Positions 1-5,876 are shown, counted from the first letter of the stretch. The stretch: DNA of 10,585 nucleotides from Anaeromyxobacter dehalogenans (GCA_020722625.1 DYKK01000091.1:1-10585); one strand, 5' to 3'. Notes: generated by a model not told the origin, from the sequence alone. Made by a program: numbers and translations.

Positions 1-63
1 ATTGATGTCATCACACACATTGACACTATAAATAACATTCTCAAACGAACGAACCCCGTGTCG
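1..63. other. AT-rich window edge, no supported gene
   Basis: The first 55 bases are far richer in A and T than anything else in the window and include TTGACA (20-25), TATAAATAA (27-35) and a small palindrome TGATG-T-CATCA (3-13). These could be promoter parts, but TTGACA and TATAAA almost touch, and TTGATG (2-7) to TATAAA is a 19-base spacing, so no good sigma-70 promoter can be assembled. A minus-strand frame starting with ATG at 38 stays open to the edge but is only 12 codons long. I make no gene call. Confidence 0.4.
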
Positions 64-564
64 TCATCGGTGATTTCGTTCTTCCTCGATCCGGGCTCGA
101 AGGAGTTCCACATCCCAACGATCACCGGGTCGCACGGTGTCCTTGGTCCGGATGAGGGCCTCCTTGCTTGCGATGGGGATCGTGACTCCCTCCACGTCCA
201 GATACTCGATTCCATCCCCGACGAGGTCCTGGTAGCGGATGCCGCAGGCCGAGGCCATCAGGTCCACCAGGATCTCGTCCGCGACCCGCACGACCTGGTA
301 GCGTGTGACATCGTCCTCGGAGACCTCGGCGACCGCGTTGTCCGGGAGGCAGGCCATGGCGCGCTTCAGGGCCCGCACGTTCTCGGCCGAGGGGTCCACG
401 AGCAGGTCCACGTCTTTGGTCCCGCGCAGAGCCCCGTGCAGGATGGCCGCAACCCCGCCGATCACCACGTAGCGCACGCCCTCCGCGTTCAGCGACGCGC
501 AGAGCCGGACGAGGTCGCCCAGTGTCGGCGGACGCGAGACCGGGCCATCTGACGACGCATCCAT
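64..564 (-). CDS. Nucleotidyltransferase-fold protein, AbiEii/DUF6036-like, probable toxin-antitoxin-type partner
   Basis: The 166-residue product has the core of the minimal nucleotidyltransferase fold. There is a GG pair at residues 36-37 in an IGGVAAILHG turn, a T-K-D-V-D stretch with acidic residues D51 and D53, and a third acidic candidate D101 in ILVDLM. The C-terminal KEALIRTKDTVRPGDRWDVELL stretch resembles the tail of AbiEii-type and DUF6036 nucleotidyltransferases. Proteins of this fold move a nucleotide onto RNA or protein, and many belong to toxin-antitoxin or abortive-infection modules; the substrate here is unknown. The ATG at 564 is chosen over a start at 651 because GAGGAGG lies 7 bases upstream and the longer N-terminus is Pro/Arg-rich shadow sequence. 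The gene begins inside the preceding small gene (76-base overlap), so the two are probably co-translated. The fold is fairly sure; the toxin role is inferred from the layout. Confidence 0.8.
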   Translation of the reverse strand: MDASSDGPVSRPPTLGDLVRLCASLNAEGVRYVVIGGVAAILHGALRGTKDVDLLVDPSAENVRALKRAMACLPDNAVAEVSEDDVTRYQVVRVADEILVDLMASACGIRYQDLVGDGIEYLDVEGVTIPIASKEALIRTKDTVRPGDRWDVELLRARIEEERNHR

Positions 565-719
565 TCGTCGGCCTCCTCGTGGGTCCGGAACCGGAAGACA
601 CCGCGCGGACAGAGGTCGGGGCCGCGGAGGTCGAGGACGGTCCTGAGCCACACGCGGGCCTCCTCGACCGGGTCTCCCCGCTCCCTGCGACGGCCCACGA
701 CCTTCACGCGTCCGGTCAT
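489..719 (-). CDS. Small basic protein overlapping the nucleotidyltransferase gene
   Basis: The 76-residue product is Arg-rich and has the plausible core VEEARVWLRTVLDL, then RGVFRFRTHEEADEWM at about residues 39-54. I do not recognise a named family. The F-R-F-R-T-H-E-E-A-D-E-W-M stretch looks like a helical segment of small proteins often encoded just before nucleotidyltransferase genes, which I recall but cannot verify here. The ATG at 719 is chosen because a good promoter ends 6 bases upstream. There is no Shine-Dalgarno sequence, so a leaderless mRNA is likely. The last 76 bases also encode the N-terminus of the nucleotidyltransferase in another frame, so the C-terminal tail (about residues 52-76, Arg/Ser-rich) may be constrained mainly by that gene. 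It could be the antitoxin-like partner. The gene is probably real; its function is unknown. Confidence 0.62.
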   Translation of the reverse strand: MTGRVKVVGRRRERGDPVEEARVWLRTVLDLRGPDLCPRGVFRFRTHEEADEWMRRQMARSRVRRHWATSSGSARR

Positions 720-725
720 GATCGG

Positions 726-754
726 ACGATAGTGCCGACCGCGCATCGCGACAA
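726..754 (-). promoter_or_regulatory. Sigma-70-type promoter of the small gene/nucleotidyltransferase pair
   Basis: On the minus strand TTGTCG (754-749) is followed after exactly 17 bases by TATCGT (731-726). The -10 box ends only 6 bases before the ATG at 719, so transcription would start at or next to the start codon. This agrees with the missing ribosome binding site. Confidence 0.6.
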
Positions 755-811
755 GGGGCGACCGCGAGGAACCAACATCCACCAGGCCCGCCGCCGGAGG
801 GAGCGACTTGC

Positions 812-846
812 GCCGGACAACGTGCGGCCCCATCCTGTTGTCCGGC
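812..846. promoter_or_regulatory. Perfect 10-bp inverted repeat upstream of the CoA-binding gene
   Basis: GCCGGACAAC (812-821) and GTTGTCCGGC (837-846) are exact reverse complements separated by 15 bases. The centres of the arms are 25 bp apart. The element lies between the divergent nucleotidyltransferase pair and the CoA-binding gene, ending 29 bases before its ATG. A weak promoter-like pair TTGCGC (809-814) and CATCCT (831-836), spaced 16 bases, overlaps it. It could be an operator for a dimeric regulator or a 5' UTR hairpin. There is no T-run, so it is not an intrinsic terminator. Confidence 0.55.
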
Positions 847-875
847 ATTGTTTCCAACGTGAAGGAGAAACCGAC

Positions 876-1295
876 ATGGACGCCCAGTTCCCGATCCCAG
901 GCCCGCTCATGGATCGCCTGCGCCACAAGGGCCCCGAGACCCGCATCGCCGTGGTCGGCGCGAGCAACAATCCCGAGAAGTACGGGAACATCATCGTGCG
1001 CAACCTCCAACGCAAGGGCTATACCGTGCTTCCGATCAACCCGAAGGAGGCCGAGATCGCGGGCCTGCCCGCCTACCCGAGCGTGTCCCAGGCGCCGGCC
1101 CCGGTCCACGTCGTGGACTTCGTCACGCCCCCGGCGGTGTCGCGCCGGGTCCTCGACGGGATAGACCCCGCGGTCGTGGACACCGTGTGGTTCCAGGACG
1201 GCTCGTGGGACGACGACGTGGTCGCCGCGGCCCGGTCCCGCTTCCGCCACGTCGTCCACCAGGCCTGCATCATGGTGGTGACGAACTACGTCTGA
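876..1295 (+). CDS. CoA-binding protein, YccU type (Rossmann fold)
   Basis: The 139-residue product matches the small single-domain CoA-binding family (CoA_binding_2, YccU-like), in which a Rossmann fold related to the succinyl-CoA synthetase alpha subunit binds CoA. The nucleotide-binding loop VVGASNNPEKYGN is at residues 26-38, followed by VLPINPKEAEIAG (51-63). A VWFQDGS segment (104-110) is where relatives have VWMQ-G, and the C-terminal HQACIMV carries the conserved Cys-Ile pair at C131. Length is usual for the family. The ATG at 876 is preceded by GAAGGAG (861-867). The cellular role of the family is not well defined; no catalytic activity should be assumed. The stop lies only 13 bases from the stop of the convergent lipoprotein gene, with no visible terminator between them. 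Confidence 0.9.
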   Translation: MDAQFPIPGPLMDRLRHKGPETRIAVVGASNNPEKYGNIIVRNLQRKGYTVLPINPKEAEIAGLPAYPSVSQAPAPVHVVDFVTPPAVSRRVLDGIDPAVVDTVWFQDGSWDDDVVAAARSRFRHVVHQACIMVVTNYV

Positions 1296-1308
1296 CCCCG
1301 GGACTCTG

Positions 1309-3057
1309 TCACGTCCCCCAGCGTGTCGGGTCCCGGACGACCTCGCAGTCCACCGGCGAGACCCCGGTCGGGTTGCGGAAGGGCGAGAAGCAGTACTCCA
1401 GGAAGAGGGCCACGCTCTCGATGTCCACGCCGTCCGGGGCGCGCGGGGGCCGGAAGCCGCCGTTCGCGGGGTACTCGCCGTCCGGGACCGAGGCGTCCCA
1501 CAGGTCCCAGCGCGGGAACTGCTCGTACGCCTCGACGGCCTGGAGCCAGTGCGTGTGGACCAGCCGGGCCTCGAGCGAGGTCAGCGGAAGCCCCAAGGAC
1601 GCGGCCTGCACCAGGAACTCCGCGACGTCGCTGTTCCAGTTGGGGTGCGTGGCCCCGGGCTCGTCCGGGCTCGGGTGGGTGTAGGAGTCCGCGCGCTCGG
1701 CCAGGCCTTCCAGCAGGGCGAGCGCCTCCGCATCCTGCCGGTACACGAGGGCGTTGCCCAGCGCGGCCATGTGGTAGTTGCGGATGATGGCGTAGTTGTA
1801 ATAGTGCGTGATGACGGCCACGGTGTCGTACAGGGACCCGGTCCCGGTCCCGCAGTCGCCGGTCAGGCGATGTCCGTACGCGATCAGGTCGGACGCGAGG
1901 CGCGCGGTGCACTCGTTGCGCTCGTCGAGGCCGACATACCACACGTAGGAGCCCAGGTCCTGGTCCGGGATGATGTAGGCGTGCCCCTCCGCGTCCTTGG
2001 TTCGGATGTAATAGCCACTATCAACGATATCCCTGTTGAAACCTTTCAGGTATTCCATCGTCTCGGCGCACGCCTCCCGCACCCACTCGTCCGGGGCGTC
2101 GGACACCACGTACGGCAGGAACGCAGCGGTCCGCACGATGTGGCACACGTCGTCCTTCGAGCGCATGTTGGTCACCCACACGTCGCCCCAGAACGGGTTG
2201 TTCTTGTATTCAAAGCGATGGGTGTTCCAGTTTTCGTATGGATAGTACTGGCTGGAATATTCTACGGCCTTCTTGCGGCCGTCGTCGTGCCAGGTGGCCT
2301 CGTCGAGCGCGAACGCATGGTCCATGGCCATCGTGTTGCGCGACATCAGGTACGGCAGGGGGTCGTTCTGGTCGTACACCATCCCCTTCATGGTGGCGGT
2401 CAGGCCCTTGCAATACTGCTCGACGACCTTGCCCGCGACCCAGTCGCCGGTCAGCAGGTATCCCCCGATGGCCTGGGCGAGGACCTTGGACGACGCGATC
2501 CACAGGTTGTGGTCCCCCCCGACCTGGCGGAACGTCACGAGGTCGCCCGCCTTGACCGCGAGCACGTCGTTCCACCAGTTCAGGAAGTCGGGCTTCCCGG
2601 TGGAAGGGTCCACCCCGTGGCTCGTGCGCAAGATCCAGCGGAAGTAGTCGCTCCTTTTCCACAGGCCGGTCACGCGGCGCGTGAAATCCTCGACCTCCCC
2701 CGGGGTCAGGGGCTCGCCCTCGTCCGGGCGGGAGAAGGCGAACGGCAGGGCCCTCGGGGGCCATTCGACCTCGCCCGCGTCCGCGTCGCCCGGGCCGGGG
2801 TCCGGCACGGTCGCGTCGGGCTCTCCCTCGCCCGGGTCCGCCGCGCCCGCGTCTTCGCCAGGTCGCTCGGCATCTCCGGGTTGAACCTCCCCGGTCTCCG
2901 AGGCATCGGGGGCGTCCGCCGCCGCCTCGAGCGCAAGGTCTCCGGCCTCCCAGGCGTCGCCGGGATCGAGGACGCCCGGATCGGGTGCGACCGGGGCCGT
3001 CCCCCCCGCATCGCACGCCAGGGCGAACACGACCGGCAGGAACCACGAGCGTCTCAT
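1309..3057 (-). CDS. Large secreted lipoprotein of unknown function with acidic linker
   Basis: The 582-residue product begins with a lipoprotein signal peptide: two Arg, a hydrophobic run, then FALAC with the lipidated Cys at residue 15. D16 follows; in E. coli Asp at +2 retains lipoproteins in the inner membrane, but that rule may not hold here. Residues 16-98 form a low-complexity linker of Asp, Glu, Pro, Gly and Ala with no Lys, typical of surface or periplasmic tethers. Residues 100-582 are a globular, probably mostly helical domain rich in Trp, Tyr and His, with landmarks NPFWGDVWVTNMRSKDD, HYYNYAIIRNYHMA and THPNWNSDVAEF. This is compatible with a helical-toroid carbohydrate-active or binding domain, but I see no catalytic motif I can name. 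The ATG at 3057 is chosen because GGGAGG lies just upstream and the signal peptide starts there, rather than at the codon 27 bases further out. A weak TAGGAT -10-like box lies at 3108-3103. Confidence 0.85.
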   Translation of the reverse strand: MRRSWFLPVVFALACDAGGTAPVAPDPGVLDPGDAWEAGDLALEAAADAPDASETGEVQPGDAERPGEDAGAADPGEGEPDATVPDPGPGDADAGEVEWPPRALPFAFSRPDEGEPLTPGEVEDFTRRVTGLWKRSDYFRWILRTSHGVDPSTGKPDFLNWWNDVLAVKAGDLVTFRQVGGDHNLWIASSKVLAQAIGGYLLTGDWVAGKVVEQYCKGLTATMKGMVYDQNDPLPYLMSRNTMAMDHAFALDEATWHDDGRKKAVEYSSQYYPYENWNTHRFEYKNNPFWGDVWVTNMRSKDDVCHIVRTAAFLPYVVSDAPDEWVREACAETMEYLKGFNRDIVDSGYYIRTKDAEGHAYIIPDQDLGSYVWYVGLDERNECTARLASDLIAYGHRLTGDCGTGTGSLYDTVAVITHYYNYAIIRNYHMAALGNALVYRQDAEALALLEGLAERADSYTHPSPDEPGATHPNWNSDVAEFLVQAASLGLPLTSLEARLVHTHWLQAVEAYEQFPRWDLWDASVPDGEYPANGGFRPPRAPDGVDIESVALFLEYCFSPFRNPTGVSPVDCEVVRDPTRWGT

Positions 3058-3204
3058 CGTCGCCTCCCTCGATTCGTGCGGCATTCCCGCGGACCGCGCG
3101 CGATCCTACCAGGCCGGGGACCACGGCGCCACGAGGGCCAGAATCCGCCACCACGATCTACGAAGAAACTCATCGCGCACTTGGAGCCGCGGGTACTTGG
3201 ACAA

Positions 3205-3259
3205 GTTCAGGAACAGGGTCAGAGGGCAGGTTCAGAGACAGTGACAGTGTCAGGGTCAC
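3205..3259. repeat. Degenerate hexamer tandem repeat (NNNCAG)
   Basis: Nine consecutive units fit NNNCAG or its near variant: GTTCAG, GAACAG, GGTCAG, AGGGCAG (7 bases), GTTCAG, AGACAG, TGACAG, TGTCAG, GGTCAC. On the minus strand this reads as CTGNNN units. The first three bases vary freely while CAG is almost constant, and one unit has an extra base. That is unlike a coding repeat and suits slippage-type intergenic growth. Confidence 0.7.
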
Positions 3260-3308
3260 GTTGGTCGCGATGGGCGGAGCCATGACGGCGAGCCCACGTG
3301 CAACGCGA

Positions 3309-3343
3309 CCCCGGATGCCGGATCCCGGACCCCGGATGCCGGA
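3309..3343. repeat. Heptamer tandem repeat, five units (NNCCGGA)
   Basis: Five contiguous 7-base units read CCCCGGA, TGCCGGA, TCCCGGA, CCCCGGA, TGCCGGA. The reverse complement is TCCGGNN, the same unit as the array at 10503-10551, so the two arrays are opposite in orientation. It is intergenic, and 7 is not a multiple of 3, so it is not selected as a peptide repeat. Confidence 0.8.
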
Positions 3344-3349
3344 CGCGCG

Positions 3350-3383
3350 CCACGACCGGAAATCGTGGCCGCGAAATCGCGGC
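3350..3383. other. Two adjacent compact hairpins
   Basis: CCACGA (3350-3355) pairs with TCGTGG (3363-3368) around a 7-base loop. Directly after it CCGCGA (3369-3374) pairs with TCGCGG (3377-3382) around two bases; the tight loop probably opens by a pair. No T-run follows on either strand within a few bases, so these are not obvious intrinsic terminators. They start 7 bases after the heptamer array. Confidence 0.5.
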
Positions 3384-3448
3384 GTCGGACCGTGGACGGG
3401 TTTCTCCCGCCGAAAACCCAGAGTTTTTCGACTATTCTGATAGAGTTC

Positions 3449-3477
3449 TTGACACGGTCGCGGGCCGCGGTTACCAA
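3449..3477 (+). promoter_or_regulatory. Promoter-like sequence before the hairpin cluster
   Basis: A perfect TTGACA (3449-3454) is followed after 17 bases by TACCAA (3472-3477), a weak -10 with three of six consensus bases. The 30 bases upstream (GAGTTTTTCG onward from 3421) are unusually AT-rich for this window, as in UP elements. Transcription would start near 3484 and run into the hairpins. No plus-strand protein gene follows, which makes a non-coding transcript the likeliest product if the promoter is active. Confidence 0.4.
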
Positions 3478-3479
3478 TG

Positions 3480-3607
3480 AGACAAGACCCGACCCTGGTT
3501 GGGTCTTGGCGGGGGCCGTCCCCCAACGGGTTCCCCCGCCGGGCTTCCTCCTCCTGTGCCCCAAGGCGGCCGAGGCGCGGCCACCCTCCCGAGCCGCGCC
3601 CGGCCGC
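3480..3607 (+). ncRNA. Candidate structured small RNA with C-rich loops
   Basis: Three strong hairpins follow the promoter-like sequence. First, CAAGACCCGAC (3483-3493) pairs with GTTGGGTCTTG (3498-3508), 11 bp with one G-T pair and a CCTG loop. Second, GGCGGGGG (3508-3515) pairs with CCCCCGCC (3533-3540), with an inner CCGT/ACGG stem and a CCCCCA loop. Third, GCGGCCG plus GGCGCGGC (3566-3581, one bulged A) pairs with GCCGCGCC plus CGGCCGC (3593-3607), 15 bp around an 11-base loop containing CCCTCCC. Between the second and third lies an unpaired pyrimidine tract with TCCTCCTCCT, which is complementary to Shine-Dalgarno sequences. It matches no RNA family I can name: the SRP core, the RNase P core and a tmRNA 3' end are absent. 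The 3' end is arbitrary, as I see no terminator T-run. The alternative is a passive intergenic palindrome cluster. Confidence 0.35.
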
Positions 3608-3649
3608 GACCCTCGATGCTCCTCGGGTTTCCTGGTTTCGGGCCTCGAA

Positions 3650-4177
3650 TCACTCGTCGAGGTTGGTTTCCAGTCGGATCAGGCCGTCCTCGTAGCGTCG
3701 GGCGGTCCTGTAGCCGTAGAAGCGGGCGAACTTGAGGAGTTGCAGGTTGCCGGGGTCCACCGTACTCGTGAACCGCCGCACGCCCTGAGAGCGAGCGAGG
3801 TCCCCGAGCGATTGCAGCAGAAGCCCCCCGATCCCGCGGCACTGCCAGGGGTCCCCGACCAGGATCGCGACCTCCGCCTCGTCCTCGTCGGGACCCAGGT
3901 GATACCGGCCCACGCCCGCGATGCGCCATCGGTCTCCATCCCGGATACACGCGGCCAGCGCGACCTCCCGTCCCTGGTCGATCTCGACGAAGCGCTGGAG
4001 GTGCTCGGAGCGGACCTCCTTCACCGGCGTCAGGAAGCGGTGGTAGATGCTTTCCGGGCTCAGGACCCCGAACAGCTCGAGGAGCAGCGGTCCGTCCTCC
4101 GAGCCAATCAACCGGAACAGGACCTCGGTCCCGTCCGGGAGCCTGGCGAGGCGGGGAGGGAAGTCCACACGCGGCAT
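3650..4177 (-). CDS. GNAT protein acetyltransferase, Pat-like
   Basis: The 175-residue single-domain GNAT enzyme would transfer acetyl from acetyl-CoA to a protein lysine. The N-terminal part FRLIGSEDGPLL (21-32), VLSPESIYHRFLTPVKE (38-54) and the EIDQGREVALAA run (65-76) match the GNAT domain of Pat-type lysine acetyltransferases. Motif A is AEVAILVGDPWQCRGIGGLL (101-120), with the acetyl-CoA pyrophosphate loop Q112-C-R-G-I-G. There is no CoA-ligase-like or cyclic-nucleotide-binding regulatory domain, unlike Pka/PatZ or mycobacterial Pat. The ATG at 4177 is 7 bases beyond the TGA of the upstream acyl-CoA ligase; that stop lies inside TGAGGA, which also serves as ribosome binding site, so the genes are translationally coupled. 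The ligase ends in the known Pat recognition motif and is the obvious substrate. The GNAT fold is certain, Pat-like likely, the target inferred. Confidence 0.88.
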   Translation of the reverse strand: MPRVDFPPRLARLPDGTEVLFRLIGSEDGPLLLELFGVLSPESIYHRFLTPVKEVRSEHLQRFVEIDQGREVALAACIRDGDRWRIAGVGRYHLGPDEDEAEVAILVGDPWQCRGIGGLLLQSLGDLARSQGVRRFTSTVDPGNLQLLKFARFYGYRTARRYEDGLIRLETNLDE

Positions 4178-4184
4178 CGCGTCC

Positions 4185-5876
4185 TCATGTCCCCTTCGCC
4201 TTCGCGGCCTCCTGCTCCTTGAGCACGCGCCGCAGGACCTTGCCCACCGTGGACTTGGGCAGTTCGTCGCGGAACTCCACGATCTTGGGGACCTTGTAGG
4301 CCGCGAGTTTCGACCTGCAGTACTCGATGATCTCGTCCTCGGTCGCGGTCTCGCCGGGCTTGAGCACGATGAACACCTTCACCGTCTCGCCGCGCCTGGG
4401 GTCCGGCACCCCGATGGCCGCGGCCTCCAGGACCTTGGGGTGCTCGTACAGGACCTCGTCAATCTCGCGCGGGTAGATGTTGTAGCCGCCCGCGATGATC
4501 ATCTCCTTCTTGCGGCCCACGATGTAGAAGTAGCCGTCCTCGTCCATGCGGCCGATGTCGCCCGTGTAGAGCCATCCGTCCCGCAGGACCTGGGCCGTCT
4601 CGTCCGGGCGGTTCCAGTAGCCCTTCATCACCTGGGGCCCGTGGATGACAACCTCGCCGTCCTCGCCGGCCGGCATCTCGCGCGTCCCCTCCTCGAGGTC
4701 CACGATCCGCGCGTCGGTGTCCGGGAAGGGCAGGCCGATGGAGCCCGGCTTGCGGTGCGCCTTGTTGATGAGCGGGTTCGCGTGGGTGACGGGCGAGGTC
4801 TCGGTCAGGCCGAACCCTTCGGTGATGGCGCCGCCGGTCAGGGACTCGAAGCGTTCCATGACCTCGAGCGGGAGCGGCGCGGACCCGGACAGACATCCCT
4901 TGATGGATGAAATGTCAATTTTCTCAATGCCGGGGAACTGATTGATCGCCGTGAACAGGGTCGGGACCGCGGGGAAGAGCGTGGCGCGGTATTTCTGGAT
5001 CAGGCCGATCAGTTTCGGGATGTCGCGCGGGTTGGGCACCGTGACCTGGGCCGCCCCGATCAGGACGGCGAAGTTCATGCAGACGGTCAGGCCGAAGGAA
5101 TGGAAAAACGGCAGGGCCGAGAGCATGACCTCCCGGCCCTCCTCGACCATCGTGAACCACGCGCGGCACTGCTGGATGTTGTACGACAGGTTGCGGTGCG
5201 TGAGCATCGCGCCCTTCGAGACCCCGGTCGTCCCGCCCGTGTATTGCAGGTTGCACAGGCCGTCCATGTCCCACGAGACGGACGGGGGGGCGGGCGGCGT
5301 TCGGGCCAGCAGGTCCTTGAACCACAGGACCCCGGGCTCCGAGGGGACGGTGACGACCATCCCCGTCTTCTTGCCGACCAGCGGGAACAGGAAGTTCTTG
5401 GGGAAGGGCAGGTAGTCCTTGATGCCCGTCAGGATGTAGTGCTCGCACGGGAGCCGGTCGCGGATCGGGCGCGAGGTCTTCATCCACAGGGCGTCGAGGA
5501 GGATCGCGACCTTCGCGTTCGAGTCGTTGAACTGATGCTCGATCTCGCGCGCCACATACATGGGGTTGGTCATGACCGCGACGGCCCCGGACCGAAGGAC
5601 CCCGTAGTACGCGATCACGGCCTGGGGCAGGTTGGGCAACTGGATGGCCACGCGGTCCCCGGGCCGGACGCCCAGATTCGCGAGGGCGGTGGCCATGCGG
5701 TCCACCGCCTCCTTGAGCTCGCGGTAGGTCATCCGGAAGCCCTCGAACAGGAGGGCCGTGCGGTCCGGGAAGCGTTGCGCCGTGCGGTCGAGAATCTGCG
5801 GAAGGGTCAGGTCCTCGTAGGACACGGACGCGGGGACGCCCTCGTCGTAGAACCGGTGCCAGGGTCTCGCCTCCAT
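4185..5876 (-). CDS. fadD: Long-chain fatty acid-CoA ligase (AMP-forming), LcfA/FadD type
   Basis: The 563-residue adenylate-forming enzyme activates a fatty acid with ATP to acyl-AMP and then acyl-CoA, the entry step to beta-oxidation or lipid recycling. The ATP-binding loop YTGGTTGVSKG is at residues 212-222, GLTETSP at 356-362, and YTGD at 437-440. VGRKKEMIIAGGYNIYPREI follows at about 453-472. The C-terminal PKSTVGK (540-546) carries the catalytic lysine K546. Segments such as GIKDYLPFPKN and SGSAPLPLEVMERFE closely resemble Bacillus LcfA, and the length fits FadD (about 560). The ATG at 5876 is chosen because AAAGGAG lies 6 bases upstream and MEARPWHRFY starts the conserved N-terminus; a start 30 bases earlier lacks support. 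It has its own promoter behind the protease gene and precedes the acetyltransferase. Chain-length preference cannot be read from sequence. Confidence 0.95.
   Translation of the reverse strand: MEARPWHRFYDEGVPASVSYEDLTLPQILDRTAQRFPDRTALLFEGFRMTYRELKEAVDRMATALANLGVRPGDRVAIQLPNLPQAVIAYYGVLRSGAVAVMTNPMYVAREIEHQFNDSNAKVAILLDALWMKTSRPIRDRLPCEHYILTGIKDYLPFPKNFLFPLVGKKTGMVVTVPSEPGVLWFKDLLARTPPAPPSVSWDMDGLCNLQYTGGTTGVSKGAMLTHRNLSYNIQQCRAWFTMVEEGREVMLSALPFFHSFGLTVCMNFAVLIGAAQVTVPNPRDIPKLIGLIQKYRATLFPAVPTLFTAINQFPGIEKIDISSIKGCLSGSAPLPLEVMERFESLTGGAITEGFGLTETSPVTHANPLINKAHRKPGSIGLPFPDTDARIVDLEEGTREMPAGEDGEVVIHGPQVMKGYWNRPDETAQVLRDGWLYTGDIGRMDEDGYFYIVGRKKEMIIAGGYNIYPREIDEVLYEHPKVLEAAAIGVPDPRRGETVKVFIVLKPGETATEDEIIEYCRSKLAAYKVPKIVEFRDELPKSTVGKVLRRVLKEQEAAKAKGT

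Larger units (their letters stand above)
3058..3649. other. 592-base gene-free stretch between lipoprotein and acetyltransferase genes
   Basis: No frame here looks like protein. Open frames on both strands translate to Pro/Arg/Gly-rich or repeat-derived sequence without domains. The stretch instead holds short tandem repeats at 3205-3259 and 3309-3343, two compact hairpins at 3350-3383, an AT-rich segment with a promoter-like TTGACA at 3420-3477, and three strong hairpins between 3483 and 3607, each listed separately. Bases 3058-3204 hold the lipoprotein gene's leader and otherwise nothing I can interpret. Confidence 0.7.

Noticed and set aside
2..38. Partial gene on the minus strand from ATG at 38
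   Set aside because: Only 12 codons are visible, with no convincing ribosome binding site; it cannot be judged without the neighbouring sequence.
1549..3285. 578-codon plus-strand open frame opposite the lipoprotein gene
   Set aside because: It is the antisense shadow of a GC3-rich gene. The translation is Val/Gly/Arg/His-rich with no domain, while the minus frame has a signal peptide, a ribosome binding site and normal composition.
3399..3426. GGGTTT/AAACCC hairpin followed by TTTTT as an intrinsic terminator
   Set aside because: The stem is only 6 bp with three A-T pairs, the T-run starts several bases after it, and no plus-strand gene ends upstream.
3480..3607. Known housekeeping RNA (SRP RNA, RNase P RNA, tmRNA, 6S)
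   Set aside because: The conserved cores of the first three are absent, and I see no long closing stem pairing the 5' and 3' ends as in 6S RNA.
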